From: Rhexocercosporidium sp. MPI-PUGE-AT-0058 | Lineage: Eukaryota > Ascomycota > Leotiomycetes > Helotiales | Direction: 5' to 3' | DNA: 64,000 nucleotides | Assembly (NCBI GenBank): GCA_020746875.1 | Contig: JAGTJL010000007.1 | Span: 1,364,001 to 1,428,000 of the forward strand | Shown here: positions 47,653 to 57,663 of the stretch, one piece after another | How positions within the stretch are numbered: position 1 is the first letter of the stretch | Layout: every line of letters starts with the position of its first letter | Notes under the pieces: model-generated | Seen by the model: only the letters and a program-made list of their open reading frames with translations | Databases searched by the model: none | Told to the model about the DNA's origin: nothing | Translations under genes and position numbers: made by a program

Positions 47653-48915
47653 TCAGAAATCAATCTCCCTTGCGCCCTGAAAGCCTTTGAATCCTAGTAG
47701 CTTTTCTCCACCAGCTGCACTCAGCTCAATAGCAGGGAGGGCATATTTCCACATCCCCTCAACATACTTCGTCAGCATGTGTTCCGTTACTCCTTGTTGA
47801 ATAATCAGATCGAGCAGCAATGCTGCATCTGCAAGGGCTGTATTTGCTCCCGATCCTCCTGCGGGCATCATTGCATGTGCAGCATCGCCCAGAAGAGTTA
47901 CTCTTGCTGAGGGTTTCCAATCTGGCTGAACAGGCCTAGCTGAGACAAGACGAAGCGGTGCACATTGATCGATATCTTGCAGCTCGAACAGACATTTGAT
48001 CGATGGGTCCCAGCTCTTGGTGAGTTCCACTGTCAGATCCGCAGCGGCTTTCCCAGTCAAAGAATGGAATTGGCTGTCGCTAAGCCCAATATCCTCAGCA
48101 CTTCCGCCAAACACCCAGTAGACGTAGTCGTCGACTTTTTCGAGTCGCCCATCAGACTCAATCGAAGCATCCGTGGGGAATCGCATCGCTTCGAGAAAGA
48201 CACCCAGATTGTTCTTGTCTTTGATCACTCCCATCCCTTTCATAGCCTTCGTTGTGAACTGAGACTCGAATTCGCTTGTGATTGGTGTCTTCCCGTATAG
48301 ACAACGAGTACCAGTATCGACATATCGATAGTCGGGCAAGAACTGCTTCCGAACTGCTGAAGCTACACCCTCAGCGCCAACCAATAAAGTCCCTTCTTCA
48401 CTCGTTCCATCACTGAAAAATGCCTTCACACCATTGTCGGTGGTTTCGTATCGCGCAAACGACTTCCCGTACTTTACATTCTCTTCCATTCCCAGTGTAA
48501 GTAGTGAACGCAGCGTCTTCCTATCCACAGCATACCCCCGCTTAACATTCGGGTCTGATTTCAGCCCAGCCTTGCCCCAAACACGCTGCGCTAGAGCTTC
48601 TTGACCTGGGCCAGATCCCATACCTGGCATGACCTGCCCAGATAAACTTGTTGCGTCAAGAGCACCCAGCTGATTGAGCCTCAGCTCTACGTTTGCACAA
48701 GTGCGCTCAAAAAGACTCCAGTTATCTTTGCCGAGACATTCGTGGAGAGCTACAGCTCCGTTACCAGCGATGCGAATGCGATAACCTTGGGCTCGAGAGT
48801 TTGGTGAGGGATCTTTTTCAAAGACGGTGAAAGGGATATTGTGTCTTTTGAGGCCTTGAGCTAGGGCAAGGCCACCGATTCCACCTCCAGCTATCAAGAT
48901 GCGAGGAGACTGCAT
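47653..48915 (-). CDS. FAD-dependent monooxygenase, salicylate-hydroxylase-like
   Basis: A single exon encodes 420 residues of the group A flavoprotein monooxygenase family (FAD_binding_3), which hydroxylate aromatic or other substrates using NAD(P)H and oxygen. The N-terminal dinucleotide fold reads ILIAGGGIGGLALAQGLKRH, the middle contains RKTLRSLL and LLVGAEGVASAVRK (the DG motif is present as GAEG, so its Asp is replaced), and the C-terminal FAD ribityl motif is LLGDAAHAMMPAGGSGANTAL. There is no signal peptide or membrane tail, so it should be cytosolic. No polyketide or peptide synthase is nearby, hence no evidence of a biosynthetic cluster. The substrate is unknown. Confidence 0.9.
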   Translation of the reverse strand: MQSPRILIAGGGIGGLALAQGLKRHNIPFTVFEKDPSPNSRAQGYRIRIAGNGAVALHECLGKDNWSLFERTCANVELRLNQLGALDATSLSGQVMPGMGSGPGQEALAQRVWGKAGLKSDPNVKRGYAVDRKTLRSLLTLGMEENVKYGKSFARYETTDNGVKAFFSDGTSEEGTLLVGAEGVASAVRKQFLPDYRYVDTGTRCLYGKTPITSEFESQFTTKAMKGMGVIKDKNNLGVFLEAMRFPTDASIESDGRLEKVDDYVYWVFGGSAEDIGLSDSQFHSLTGKAAADLTVELTKSWDPSIKCLFELQDIDQCAPLRLVSARPVQPDWKPSARVTLLGDAAHAMMPAGGSGANTALADAALLLDLIIQQGVTEHMLTKYVEGMWKYALPAIELSAAGGEKLLGFKGFQGAREIDF

Positions 48916-49602
48916 ACTACAAAAATCCGAGTCGGAGAATAGGTCAGACGTGAGAGATGTTGAACAATGAAGGTAAAAGCTTGGGTGGTATTACAGTTCG
49001 TAACTTGATTATGATTCAGGGCTTAGATTCAAGAGGAAAGAGCAAGATCTTATGTACGCTATGGAGGTTAGGCAGAAGCTTGAGAAATGTGAAGTATCCA
49101 GCTGGAGTCGGGTTGGTCTATTTTGCGAGTCGGACATCATTTCATCGGAAGGAGCTATTTACCGAATCACCAATGACATTCTACCTTTCCACCTTTCCGG
49201 TTCATACCTCCAAAAGGAACACACAAGCATATTCCTCGAACCATTCAACCTGCAACGTGAATAATAAAGCCAATGATTTTTTGCGAACTTCAAAGAAGGG
49301 TGTGAGGCATGTTACATTCCTCGCTTGCGCTTCTAAACCCCTTTTATGCAGAATACTAGCTTACGAATCATGTTTGTCTCGGGCCGAAAATGCCCATTTC
49401 TTAGACGTGGACCAACAGCGAGTGGTCGATCAAGACAATCGACCGAGCATTTCTAATTTCATACATTGGTTTTAATATTTGGGCGAATGTAGATGTAGCC
49501 AGTCAACCGCTGACAACGTCACTGTCATTGTCATTTCTCCGTGGTATTTTAAAAGGTCGATTTTTGTAGCATATATACACCATAAACCCCGTCACCCAAT
49601 TC
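48916..49602. other. Spacer upstream of the monooxygenase gene
   Basis: It holds the monooxygenase promoter and the 3' flank of the next minus-strand gene. A plus-strand open frame at 48957-49475 has no recognisable feature. Confidence 0.35.
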
Positions 49603-50703
49603 TCAGCTTTGCGCACAATCTCGAAGGTAAGTGGAAAGACAAACGTCCTCAAGCAGAGCCCATCTATAAAACCTCGAACAAAGCACAACCTCGTCCCATG
49701 ACGGCGCCCAATTCTTATTCTGCCTTCTTTTAATCCGCATCATCTTCTCTGCGACAGAATCGCGAACCTTAGCTCTCTCCTCCTTCTGCTCGGGCTTTGG
49801 TAAGTCTCTATAATACGCAAGAAACATCTTGCTGTGAGTTGAGACGACGAGATTGTCCGCAATCGACATTATCAGGAGGACTCTTGCTCGCAAGAATCGT
49901 GTTTTTGGAAGATCGTCTTCCCAATCCAATGCTGCAAGCGCCATAAGCGCTTTCGTCATGTAATTTGCGTAATTGCCGGCGTTATCCAACCATGGGTGCT
50001 TAATCCCAAGCTCATCGACGAGTTCGGTAATTTTTGGCCGGTTGACACAATCGAATAATTGCTGCGCAATGCCATGTGTGTCGACGCAGGCGTGGAATGT
50101 CCCCATAATGTCTAATCCAAGCACGCGTAGGGCGCGGAGGTACGGTTTGAGACCGTGACCAACGAGGGCTATCTTACGGTTAAGCTTGTGGTAGGAGAAT
50201 ATTATGTTTGTGATTTTGGAAGCTACGTTCCTCGCTAATAAAATTTCGGTTTTGCCAAAGTCAAACTCTTGAATGGCTTTGTGGACGTAGGATTTGGAAG
50301 TGCCTACGAGATTGTAGGATGTAACTGCCTGGTGTTCTGGTTTTTTGCGGATAGTCCGGCAATCGAGGATTGATAGACCAACTTGGAAGTCAAGCCATTG
50401 CCCATCCTGGAATTTAGAAGCATTTGAGAGTGCGTGGATATTTTTGATGCTCAGCTGTGAGGCGTAAGAGTGTTCGCGATTTAATTGAGAGCGGGAATGG
50501 GATGACCCCGAAGATCGTTTGTATGCATTTGAGTTGCAAGTGAACTCAGGGACACATACCGAAACGAATACCCAGTCTTCGGAAGGCCGATCGTTTGGGG
50601 CGAGAATTGACGAAATCTGGAGACACTTTTGGAGAAAATTGAGTCCGCACTTTAGCAGGAAAGGTACTTCGCGAGCTTTGGCATCCATTCCTGAGGGCGT
50701 CAT
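49603..50703 (-). CDS. Gfd2/YDR514C-like RNase H-fold protein lacking catalytic Asp residues
   Basis: A single exon gives 366 residues. The order of motifs matches the Gfd2/YDR514C-like C-terminal domain, a DEDDh-type exonuclease fold: a first strand (WVFVSVCVPEF), VGLSILDCRTI, IALVGHGLKPYLRALRVLGLD, FHACVDTHGIAQQLFD and LDNAGNYANYMTKALMALA. Two expected acidic ligands look replaced: the first Asp of the DxE motif by Cys (VCVPE), and the Asp of the family NAGNDAN motif by Tyr (NAGNYAN). I therefore infer a non-catalytic paralogue. A basic C-terminal extension (MMRIKRRQNKNW) follows. The start at 50703 is the first ATG; M6 is an alternative. A decayed relative lies 0.8 kb away on the opposite strand. 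Confidence 0.62.
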   Translation of the reverse strand: MTPSGMDAKAREVPFLLKCGLNFLQKCLQISSILAPNDRPSEDWVFVSVCVPEFTCNSNAYKRSSGSSHSRSQLNREHSYASQLSIKNIHALSNASKFQDGQWLDFQVGLSILDCRTIRKKPEHQAVTSYNLVGTSKSYVHKAIQEFDFGKTEILLARNVASKITNIIFSYHKLNRKIALVGHGLKPYLRALRVLGLDIMGTFHACVDTHGIAQQLFDCVNRPKITELVDELGIKHPWLDNAGNYANYMTKALMALAALDWEDDLPKTRFLRARVLLIMSIADNLVVSTHSKMFLAYYRDLPKPEQKEERAKVRDSVAEKMMRIKRRQNKNWAPSWDEVVLCSRFYRWALLEDVCLSTYLRDCAQS

Positions 50704-51492
50704 GTCTGCTGAAAGATAATTATGTAGTTATGGATCATGCTAGAATTCAGATGTGGAAGGTGTATTTTTATGTACAGGAAGTTGTTCTCGCTGTTCTGGC
50801 AATTGAAATTCAAACTGACACGGAAGTGCCCTTCGGTAGTAACCAACCTCGCGGGGGACGCAAGAGGCGGCACTAGATTAGCACAAGGCTTCGTTTGACA
50901 GACGACTCAATGCTCGGAAATTGATACCAGAAGAATTACTTAATCTCTCTGGATTTGCCTCCTGTCAGTCGCGTTAGTCTTATGCAGTTTAAGCGGCCGC
51001 AATGCGAATTAGGGTTGATGGATGATTCGAGAGCAACTTGATTTAGCTGTAGATCTGCTAGCTTCACCATCAGGAAATACCGGGAGGCTAATTAGGAACC
51101 GCTAGTAATTCTCACCACTCCATGTGTACGGAGTAATAAACACCCACCCAAATCTCTCAAAATAGGAAGGACAGAAACAAAGCCAGGATACTCAGCAAAA
51201 TATGACCTTCATACGGACTCAGCAAAGGGGAGACGAGGAGCACATTGATCAAACTTGCCCATCATCTGTCACAGGCAATGGTCGATATCAGAACAGACAC
51301 AAGCACGATATAGAAAGAAGTCCATCTTGAGACAACATATACACCGGGATGGAATGAGCGTAAAACGAAACGGGAGGAACAGTTGCGCCATGCTGCTTCT
51401 CATCCTAAACTTCACGGCGTTAAATTTCTCCAAGGCTATCTGTTCTAGCCTATTCTTCTCGAAGCTTCACAGATGAAGACTAGATTTGCGAC
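50704..51492. other. Spacer between two nuclease-like genes
   Basis: 790 bp between divergent starts of the two Gfd2/YDR514C-like loci. AT-rich patches, no coding frame supported. Confidence 0.35.
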
Positions 51493-52290
51493 ATGACCGA
51501 GCTATTATGTGAGGAACTTGGATTTGGAGGCATCCAAAAACCAATGTCGCAAGTTTTTGAGAAGACAATCTTCATTGCGATCGACTTCGAAGGCTACTCA
51601 TATCCATCTGAGCTAGGGATATCAAGACTGGAGCGAGAGGAACTGCAGAATATTGAGGACGTCAGACTGAAGAAGTCAAAGGTTTTCATACATTGCACTA
51701 CCAATGCAAGAACGGAAAGCGAAAGCATATCCATAAAGCGTTCCGCTTTGGAGAGACCGAGAACCTGTACTCGGAGGACCTCCCATTCATTCTGGCCATT
51801 CATTCTGGACAAAATATTTCAGACCAGTAGTAGGGCAGACGATCAATGCTCTGCACCACAAACGATTCTAGTGGGTCATGGCATAATAAATGAGCTAGAT
51901 ATTTTGGCCAGTGTGGGGATTGATCTCACACAACTGACTCGGTCGTGGGAATTTTCGATACGAGGCAGCTAGCATTCGAGATTATCGGCTTCGAAGCTCT
52001 TCGGAATGGCTCACCGCTGGGAAGTATTTACTGACTACTCATAAATGATAGAGCTGGGAGACATCATAATGCTGAGAACGATGCCGAATAAAGGCTGACG
52101 GTATTCCTCATGCTTGTACTTGAGAGTATCAAGGTGAGTTCCACTGTCCTAGCCCAATATCGCGACTTAGAGAACGGTTTGGGAAGGAAACAGCAAGAGA
52201 AAATACAGTCATGCACTTCCGCAAGGTCTGATCCCAGCTGGCAAGAGAAAGCTGTGGCCACTAGGCTACAAGTCGTAAAATGGTCTAACA
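51493..52290 (+). pseudogene. Decayed Gfd2/YDR514C-like nuclease gene
   Basis: Pieces of one domain occur in order but in shifting frames. From 51493: VFEKTIFIAIDFEGYSYP, with the DxE motif intact. Near 51740 in another frame: KAFRFGETENLYSEDLPF. Near 51870 back in the first frame: ILVGHGIINELDILASVGIDL. From about 51952 in a further frame: GIFDTRQLAFEIIGFEAL, ending at TGA. Near 52053: HHNAENDAE, a stop, then LTVFLMLVLESIK. At least three frame changes and two stops separate conserved blocks, and none is bridged by an evident intron. This is a pseudogene that, unlike its neighbour, still shows the catalytic acidic positions. Confidence 0.65.
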
Positions 52291-52624
52291 TGACGTAGAA
52301 TCCCGATCAGGGGAACTTCAAACTCAGACATATGAGGCAAACGTAGAATCTTAAAAATTGTAGATGTTTCAAAGCATTGGGATGCGTGTTGGTGTGAGAA
52401 AAGGAAGCTGGAAAACATTTGTTGTGGCGGTGGAGGTCTCAGGAAGGTTGCTTAGCTTGAGCTGCCAAAACAATCCTTGTGGAAGTCGCGTATGGATCAT
52501 CACCGACGCGCTCCTTCACCCACCAACATCATCGACCAACTCAACACTGGCCACTCCAGGATGCGATAGTTGTGGGAAACGGAAGCACGCCTGTATTTCT
52601 AAACACCACGTACACGCGCCGACA

Positions 52625-54460
52625 ATGCCTCGTCCAAAGCGCACAAAAGTCGCGCCTTCTGCGCCTGCCCCGCGCGTCAAGAAGTCTACAAAGATCTCCC
52701 CTCTAGTTGCGACAGCTCCTGAACCACACAAGGCGCCTTTCGACGACTTATACGACGTAAGTGATGCAGAGGATAGGGCTACAACAAGCCCGCGACGCGT
52801 TAAGCGGGACAATGGCAAGGGAAAAGCTATTGCTGCTGCATCTTCGTCGCGAGGACTTGGAGGAGGGATGAATTCTCGCGACTCGATAGAGAGAGACGGC
52901 GAGATATTGGAGAACAGGTTAGGAAAAGATCGCATCCATCTAGAGGACTCGGCGGAAGAATCCTCACTGCCAGAAATTGACCTAGACTCGAGTAGTCCTT
53001 CAATCGAGACTGGTAGAAAGGAACAACGCACCCCGGCTGTCGAAAGCTCCATGCTTGCGATAGGAAATTTCAGGAGACGACCGCGTCAACCAAGCATTCT
53101 CGGCCGCGGTCCTGGACGAGCGAGATCTAGCAGTATAGATTCGAATCTAGCTGAAGATAATGCGCTTATGAGTGTGGGACAAAGAAACACATCAGCTATA
53201 GGAATTGGCAACTTCAAGAGGCGGCCCCGGGAACGGAGCATAATGGGACGAAATCCTGCTCCTATCGCTCCTAGTAGTATGGCAGTGGATATGGAGAGGG
53301 GCACACCTGCGCATGTAGGATCAGCGATGAAGATAGGCACATTCAAGCGCAGAGAAAGGGAGCCTAGCATTTTACGGACTGCTCAAAAGACGCGACAGGA
53401 AGAGGCTTTTGATTACGATGATGACGAGGACGATTTCAACCCCGAGGATGAGTCAACACCTCTCAATTTGTCGAAGACCAGAAATATGACAAGCTCTTCT
53501 GGTGGTCCATCTTCCTCGAACTCGAGAAAGCGGAAACTTTCAGCTGTTCAGGTTCCACGTTCAAGCCCAAGTTTGCCCTCTCCAAGAGCAATGGAAGCAG
53601 ATGACACGATCCCAGCAACGAATCCTCTCGGTGACGAGCCAGAAGCTGATGAAGAAGCTGAGCCTTCACCACGACTGGTCCCCTCGATCGAAGCCCGATC
53701 TGATACTCCCGAGCCTCTGAGTGAGACTATGGCACCACCTCAAAGCAGCAGTCCCCTTCCTTCTAGTCCCGAGCTGCCAGCAAGGACGCGACGAGCACCA
53801 CCCAGAGGTCGACGTCCCTTGCGAGGCAGAACTCCACCACCAAGAACACAAGATTCGCCGATCTCCTCACCTCCATCTCTCACGCATTCGCCAAATAGAC
53901 CAGTCCACGCAGCAGCCACAACCCGCAAACCACAACGACAGGCTCCACCTCCAAGCACATTCTCTACGGCTCAGCTTCAAGCTCTTCTTCCTAGGAGACG
54001 GCAACGTGCAACAGCTCGAGATCCGTTCGACGTCCCGAGCTCTGGTGACGAAGTTGATGTTTCTGGCCTTGCACCAGATGACGATGAGCTCTCCCACTTG
54101 GATGTCCAGGCCAGGTCCCGAAGACATGCGAGCGTTCGAGCCCGAACTCCAGCAGCACTCAAACGAGTAGGAAAGCTCAACAAGGCGGTTCCAAAGCCGA
54201 AAGAATCAACAGTAAAGCGCACTTACGGATCACGAGCCAATGCATCAGACAAGGAAAATACTGTGGAGGTTGATCCTGATGACAGCCTGGCACCAATCCC
54301 AGATAATGACGCCGATGGACCGGAGAATAGTCAGGAGCTGGAAGAGAGAGTAGGCAAGGAGCTGAAGAGAGCAGCGAAGAAATTCCAGGAGGTCGATAAG
54401 TGGGAATTGGAGTTTGAGGAGGTTACTGCGAGTAGCTCGTCACCGAGAGATGGTCGATAA
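52625..54460 (+). CDS. Disordered basic, probably nuclear protein with IGxFKRR repeats
   Basis: A single exon encodes 611 residues from the ATG at 52625. The frame is open 87 codons further upstream, but that sequence looks non-coding and MPRPKRTK is a natural start. The protein is Ser/Pro/Arg-rich. Three repeats stand out near residues 145-250: IGNFRRRPRQPSILGR, IGNFKRRPRERSIMGR and IGTFKRREREPSIL. They are followed by an acidic block (DYDDDEDDFNPEDESTPL). Further on are basic clusters, TAQLQALLPRRR, KRTYGSR with a nearby DKEN (a KEN-type degron), and a C-terminal predicted helix ELKRAAKKFQEVDKWELEFEEV. Nuclear localisation and cell-cycle or chromatin function are inferences. I do not recognise the orthologue. 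Confidence 0.72.
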   Translation: MPRPKRTKVAPSAPAPRVKKSTKISPLVATAPEPHKAPFDDLYDVSDAEDRATTSPRRVKRDNGKGKAIAAASSSRGLGGGMNSRDSIERDGEILENRLGKDRIHLEDSAEESSLPEIDLDSSSPSIETGRKEQRTPAVESSMLAIGNFRRRPRQPSILGRGPGRARSSSIDSNLAEDNALMSVGQRNTSAIGIGNFKRRPRERSIMGRNPAPIAPSSMAVDMERGTPAHVGSAMKIGTFKRREREPSILRTAQKTRQEEAFDYDDDEDDFNPEDESTPLNLSKTRNMTSSSGGPSSSNSRKRKLSAVQVPRSSPSLPSPRAMEADDTIPATNPLGDEPEADEEAEPSPRLVPSIEARSDTPEPLSETMAPPQSSSPLPSSPELPARTRRAPPRGRRPLRGRTPPPRTQDSPISSPPSLTHSPNRPVHAAATTRKPQRQAPPPSTFSTAQLQALLPRRRQRATARDPFDVPSSGDEVDVSGLAPDDDELSHLDVQARSRRHASVRARTPAALKRVGKLNKAVPKPKESTVKRTYGSRANASDKENTVEVDPDDSLAPIPDNDADGPENSQELEERVGKELKRAAKKFQEVDKWELEFEEVTASSSSPRDGR

Positions 54461-54829
54461 TTGGCTGTTGTTTCTGACCGAGTTTGCTGCCGTTATTGGG
54501 CTTCTGAGTTCTTATGAGTGGATTGAAGGATGAGGAAGGATGGTATGGTGGCATGCACGCCTTGGATGGCTGGAGTTTCTAGGGAACGGATCACTAGGCA
54601 TGGCTTGCATTCAAGGCGCCGGGGTTGTAAGGTTGGTTTGCTGAATTGGCTTGTTGAGAAGCCCTATTGTTCACAAGTCTGGAAACAGGAAGCGAAATGA
54701 AACAACATATCAAACTATCCCTCCGCCATTCTATAGTGACTTTTGGGCAATTACTCCAGCAGAGATTGAACGCCTCCCCAATGTCCAAACGCCTGTACTA
54801 TACCCAAACGCACCCACCAGCAACAGTTT
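54461..54829. other. Convergent 3' region
   Basis: 370 bp between the stops of two convergent genes, without a recognisable RNA or coding feature. Confidence 0.4.
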
Positions 54830-56388
54830 CTATCGAAGTTCTAGACTCGGAGTAGCCGGTCTACTCTCCCTAACAAAGAAACTTATGTTCTCCCTCAACG
54901 CCACATACTCGCTCTCAGCGTACCCCAACAGGCCCTCAATCTCATTACTCCTGACTCCCTTAATCCTCATAATCTCCGCCGCGCTATAATTGACCAGAGC
55001 TCTCCCGACCTCCATCCCAGGACCCTCCCACAACTTCGGCGCCAGTCCACCAGTTTGCAGCGCTGCCTTGGGGATCCTATCGACAACAACAAGACGTACG
55101 GCTTCTTGCTGTGCGAATGTCCCTTCGACATCTACCACACCCACTGGGAGAAGTCCCGCTTTATTTGATAGGGCACGGTGAGCTCCAGCATCGATATACA
55201 CCGTCCCATGCGGAGCCAACCCATGCAAAAGCCAGAAATACCTATCCCGAATAGGTTGTGCTGACGGAATGAAGCGCGTATGCAGCGGTGCAACAACAGC
55301 CGGTTGCAGTTCAGCAGTCGATCTCGCAAGAGGCTCCTCGAGCGACGCAGCTGCCGAATGTATGATCTTACCGGATGGAGGAGTGGAAGGGAGTGATCCG
55401 GTGGCGGCTTTCAGGTTCTGAACGTAGCGGACTATGTTGGCTATGTTGCCTGGGTTGGAGGAGCGTGTTATTACTGTTGTTACACCTGCAGAGGTTGCGA
55501 GACGGGCGGCTACGATTTTGGTGGACATTCCCCCGGTGCCTAGGGCTGAACCCGCACTGGATACTGGGTTGGAGTTAGATTTGGATGGCTGAATTGAGGA
55601 AGAGAAATTGGATAATTTACCGTCTGCTTGCAAGGCAGCTATGTCTTCGACTACTTCGATAGTTTGGGCATCAGGGTTGGTTCTAGGATTCTTGTCATAG
55701 AGACAATCGACATCTGTCATGAGAAAGAGATAATCTGCATGCACCATTGCTGCTGTGATGGCTGACAATGTATCGTTGTCTCCGAACTTGATTTCTGTCA
55801 CGGCGATGGTGTCGTTCTCGTTGACGATGGGGATGACGCCCATATCGAGAAGCTCTGCAAATGTGTTTTGAGCATTGAGATATTGGGTGCGCTGGAGTTT
55901 ATCAGAGTTGAACAGCTTGGATTGGAGAAATGACTTACATCTGCGATATCGTTTCTTGTGAGGAGAATCTGGGCAATTGGTTGACGTAGATGGCCAAACA
56001 AGCTATCCCAAAGACTTATGAGACGACATTGACCGATTGCTGCCAATGCCTAGGTTGATTATCAATACATATCTTCTGAAAAAGAATCATGAGAGAAGCT
56101 TACTTGAATTCTTGGAAGGTGTTTTGGTCTTTTGTCGAGATCCATTCTCCTCAGACCCACTCCAATAGCCCCGGAAGACACAATAATAACTTTGTGGCCA
56201 TCTTTATGAAGCTTCACGGCCGTCTCAACAATGAGAGTCAAGATGGAAAGTAGAGGTTCATGAGTCTTCTCATCTACAATCGAGCTGGTCCCTGTAGTAA
56301 TCCGTTAGCATGAGTATGTGAGACCAGGATTCTGATGAAGAGACTCACCGAGTTTTATGACAATAGTCAATGGTTTTGGAGCCTTCAT
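54830..56388 (-). CDS. PRO1: Glutamate 5-kinase
   Basis: Four exons (56388-56349, 56291-56104, 56049-55939, 55891-54830) give 466 residues. The enzyme phosphorylates L-glutamate, the first step of proline synthesis, in the cytosol. The N-terminal exons provide [15 protein letters not shown] and [16 protein letters not shown], and the last exon [32 protein letters not shown] and [15 protein letters not shown], all hallmarks of the amino acid kinase domain. A C-terminal PUA domain ([21 protein letters not shown]) is present, as in microbial enzymes. The last exon alone would start inside the domain at [11 protein letters not shown], so the three upstream exons are essential. Start codons of PRO1 and ATP23 are 80 bp apart and divergent. 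Confidence 0.93.
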
Positions 56389-56468
56389 CTTGAGCTGCAT
56401 TACTGTCTCATATCTCACTCAGAATTTGGGGAAGATATAAAATCATATAACAAGCAAAGAGAGCGATC
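56389..56468. promoter_or_regulatory. Compact divergent promoter of PRO1 and ATP23
   Basis: Only 80 bp separate the PRO1 ATG from the first in-frame ATG of ATP23. If ATP23 actually begins at 56683, the shared region is 294 bp. Confidence 0.45.
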
Positions 56469-57469
56469 ATGGGAGTTATATATTGTCGGTATGAGTTGTC
56501 GGGTCTTAACTTTTTAGCTGCGAAATCGGCAAGAAACACAGCCTTGTCAGCATGCTCCCCTGATTGGCTCAAGCTCCAACCCCAGAAAAAGTCAACAGCC
56601 TTCAACGCCCTTTTCACTACATCAATCCCATCTACGTCCGAACTCCCCCTCTATAATTCCAGCGAGCCTCGCAATCTTCACGATGGCAGAAGATACCCCA
56701 AGGCACCAGCCGCAAATACAAGCACGAACGATCCCGCAAAGACAGGCTATGATCCAACAGCGAAATGGAGCAACTACTGGAACATACTTACGGGGCGAAT
56801 GACCACCGAAGGGCAGCACGAGTTCCGCGAGGCAGCATACATCCGCAATGAGGCAGCTGACTGCAAGAAGTGCGACGAGTGGCGGGATTGGTGTTTCCAG
56901 TACTCGCCGACGGTCATATTCATGAAGAAGAACATCGAGGCTCTGAATGGAGATCTGCATTCGGGAAATGTTATCTGTAGACGGTGTCCGACAAGGAAGG
57001 ACGAGAATGGGAATTGGGTTAGGCAGGGAGGGGGTTTCAGTCCTGATCATGGTATCTTGATCTGTGCGAATGAGATGAGGGATAGGAAACACTTGGAGGA
57101 TACGTTGGCGCATGAGATGGTGCATGCGTGGGATCATTTAAGGTGGAAGGTTGATTGGGCCGATTTGAGGCATGCGGCTTGTACAGAGGTGAGTTTGGTG
57201 AGGCTGTGAAGATGTGAGAAGATTGGGCTAATTGGATTTAGATTCGGGCGTCTAGTTTGAGCGGGGAGTGTAGGTGGATGAGAGAGTTCTGGACGAGGAA
57301 CAACTGGACTCTTACACAACAACATCAGAACTGCGTAAGGTCGAGAGCAGTGAGATCTGTGATGAACAGACCGTCTTGTAAAGACGATGTTCAGGCGGTG
57401 AAGGTGGTCAATGAAGTATGGGATTCTTGCTTCGCGGATACCCGGCCGTTCGATGGCATCTATAGATAG
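56469..57469 (+). CDS. ATP23: Mitochondrial inner membrane protease Atp23
   Basis: Two exons, 56469-57188 and 57242-57469, give up to 315 residues. Atp23 is a metalloprotease of the intermembrane space that processes the mitochondrial Atp6 precursor and assists F0 assembly. The zinc site is HEMVHAWDH, preceded by GILICANEM. Family Cys pairs are present ([50 protein letters not shown]). The N-terminus is doubtful: orthologues, as I recall them, start close to the [13 protein letters not shown] segment, and an ATG in good context at 56683 (MAEDTP) lies there in a different frame. The 70-residue extension from 56469 may be spurious if a one-base deletion separates the two frames. Confidence 0.88.
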
Positions 57470-57663
57470 AATTGGGATAGAGGATTGTAACAACATGTAG
57501 AAACACCAGAGGCAGCTTGTGCTTGTCATGATTATATTGTTCAGCGTAGGCGTACAGGAATATAATGATCTCCAACTCCCAAAATTCATGCCCATCCATC
57601 TTGTATGATACGTTATGCCTCCCAAGCTCCCAAAACGCCAGTCTCATATCATTAACTCGTCAT

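Noticed and set aside
48957..49475. 172-residue plus-strand open frame upstream of the monooxygenase
   Set aside because: Irregular composition, no recognisable motif and overlap with the expected monooxygenase promoter.
44200..50703. Possible secondary-metabolite or degradative cluster formed by the lipase and monooxygenase
   Set aside because: No synthase, transporter or pathway regulator is present, the lipase is of an intracellular type and the neighbours are remnants; adjacency alone is not evidence.
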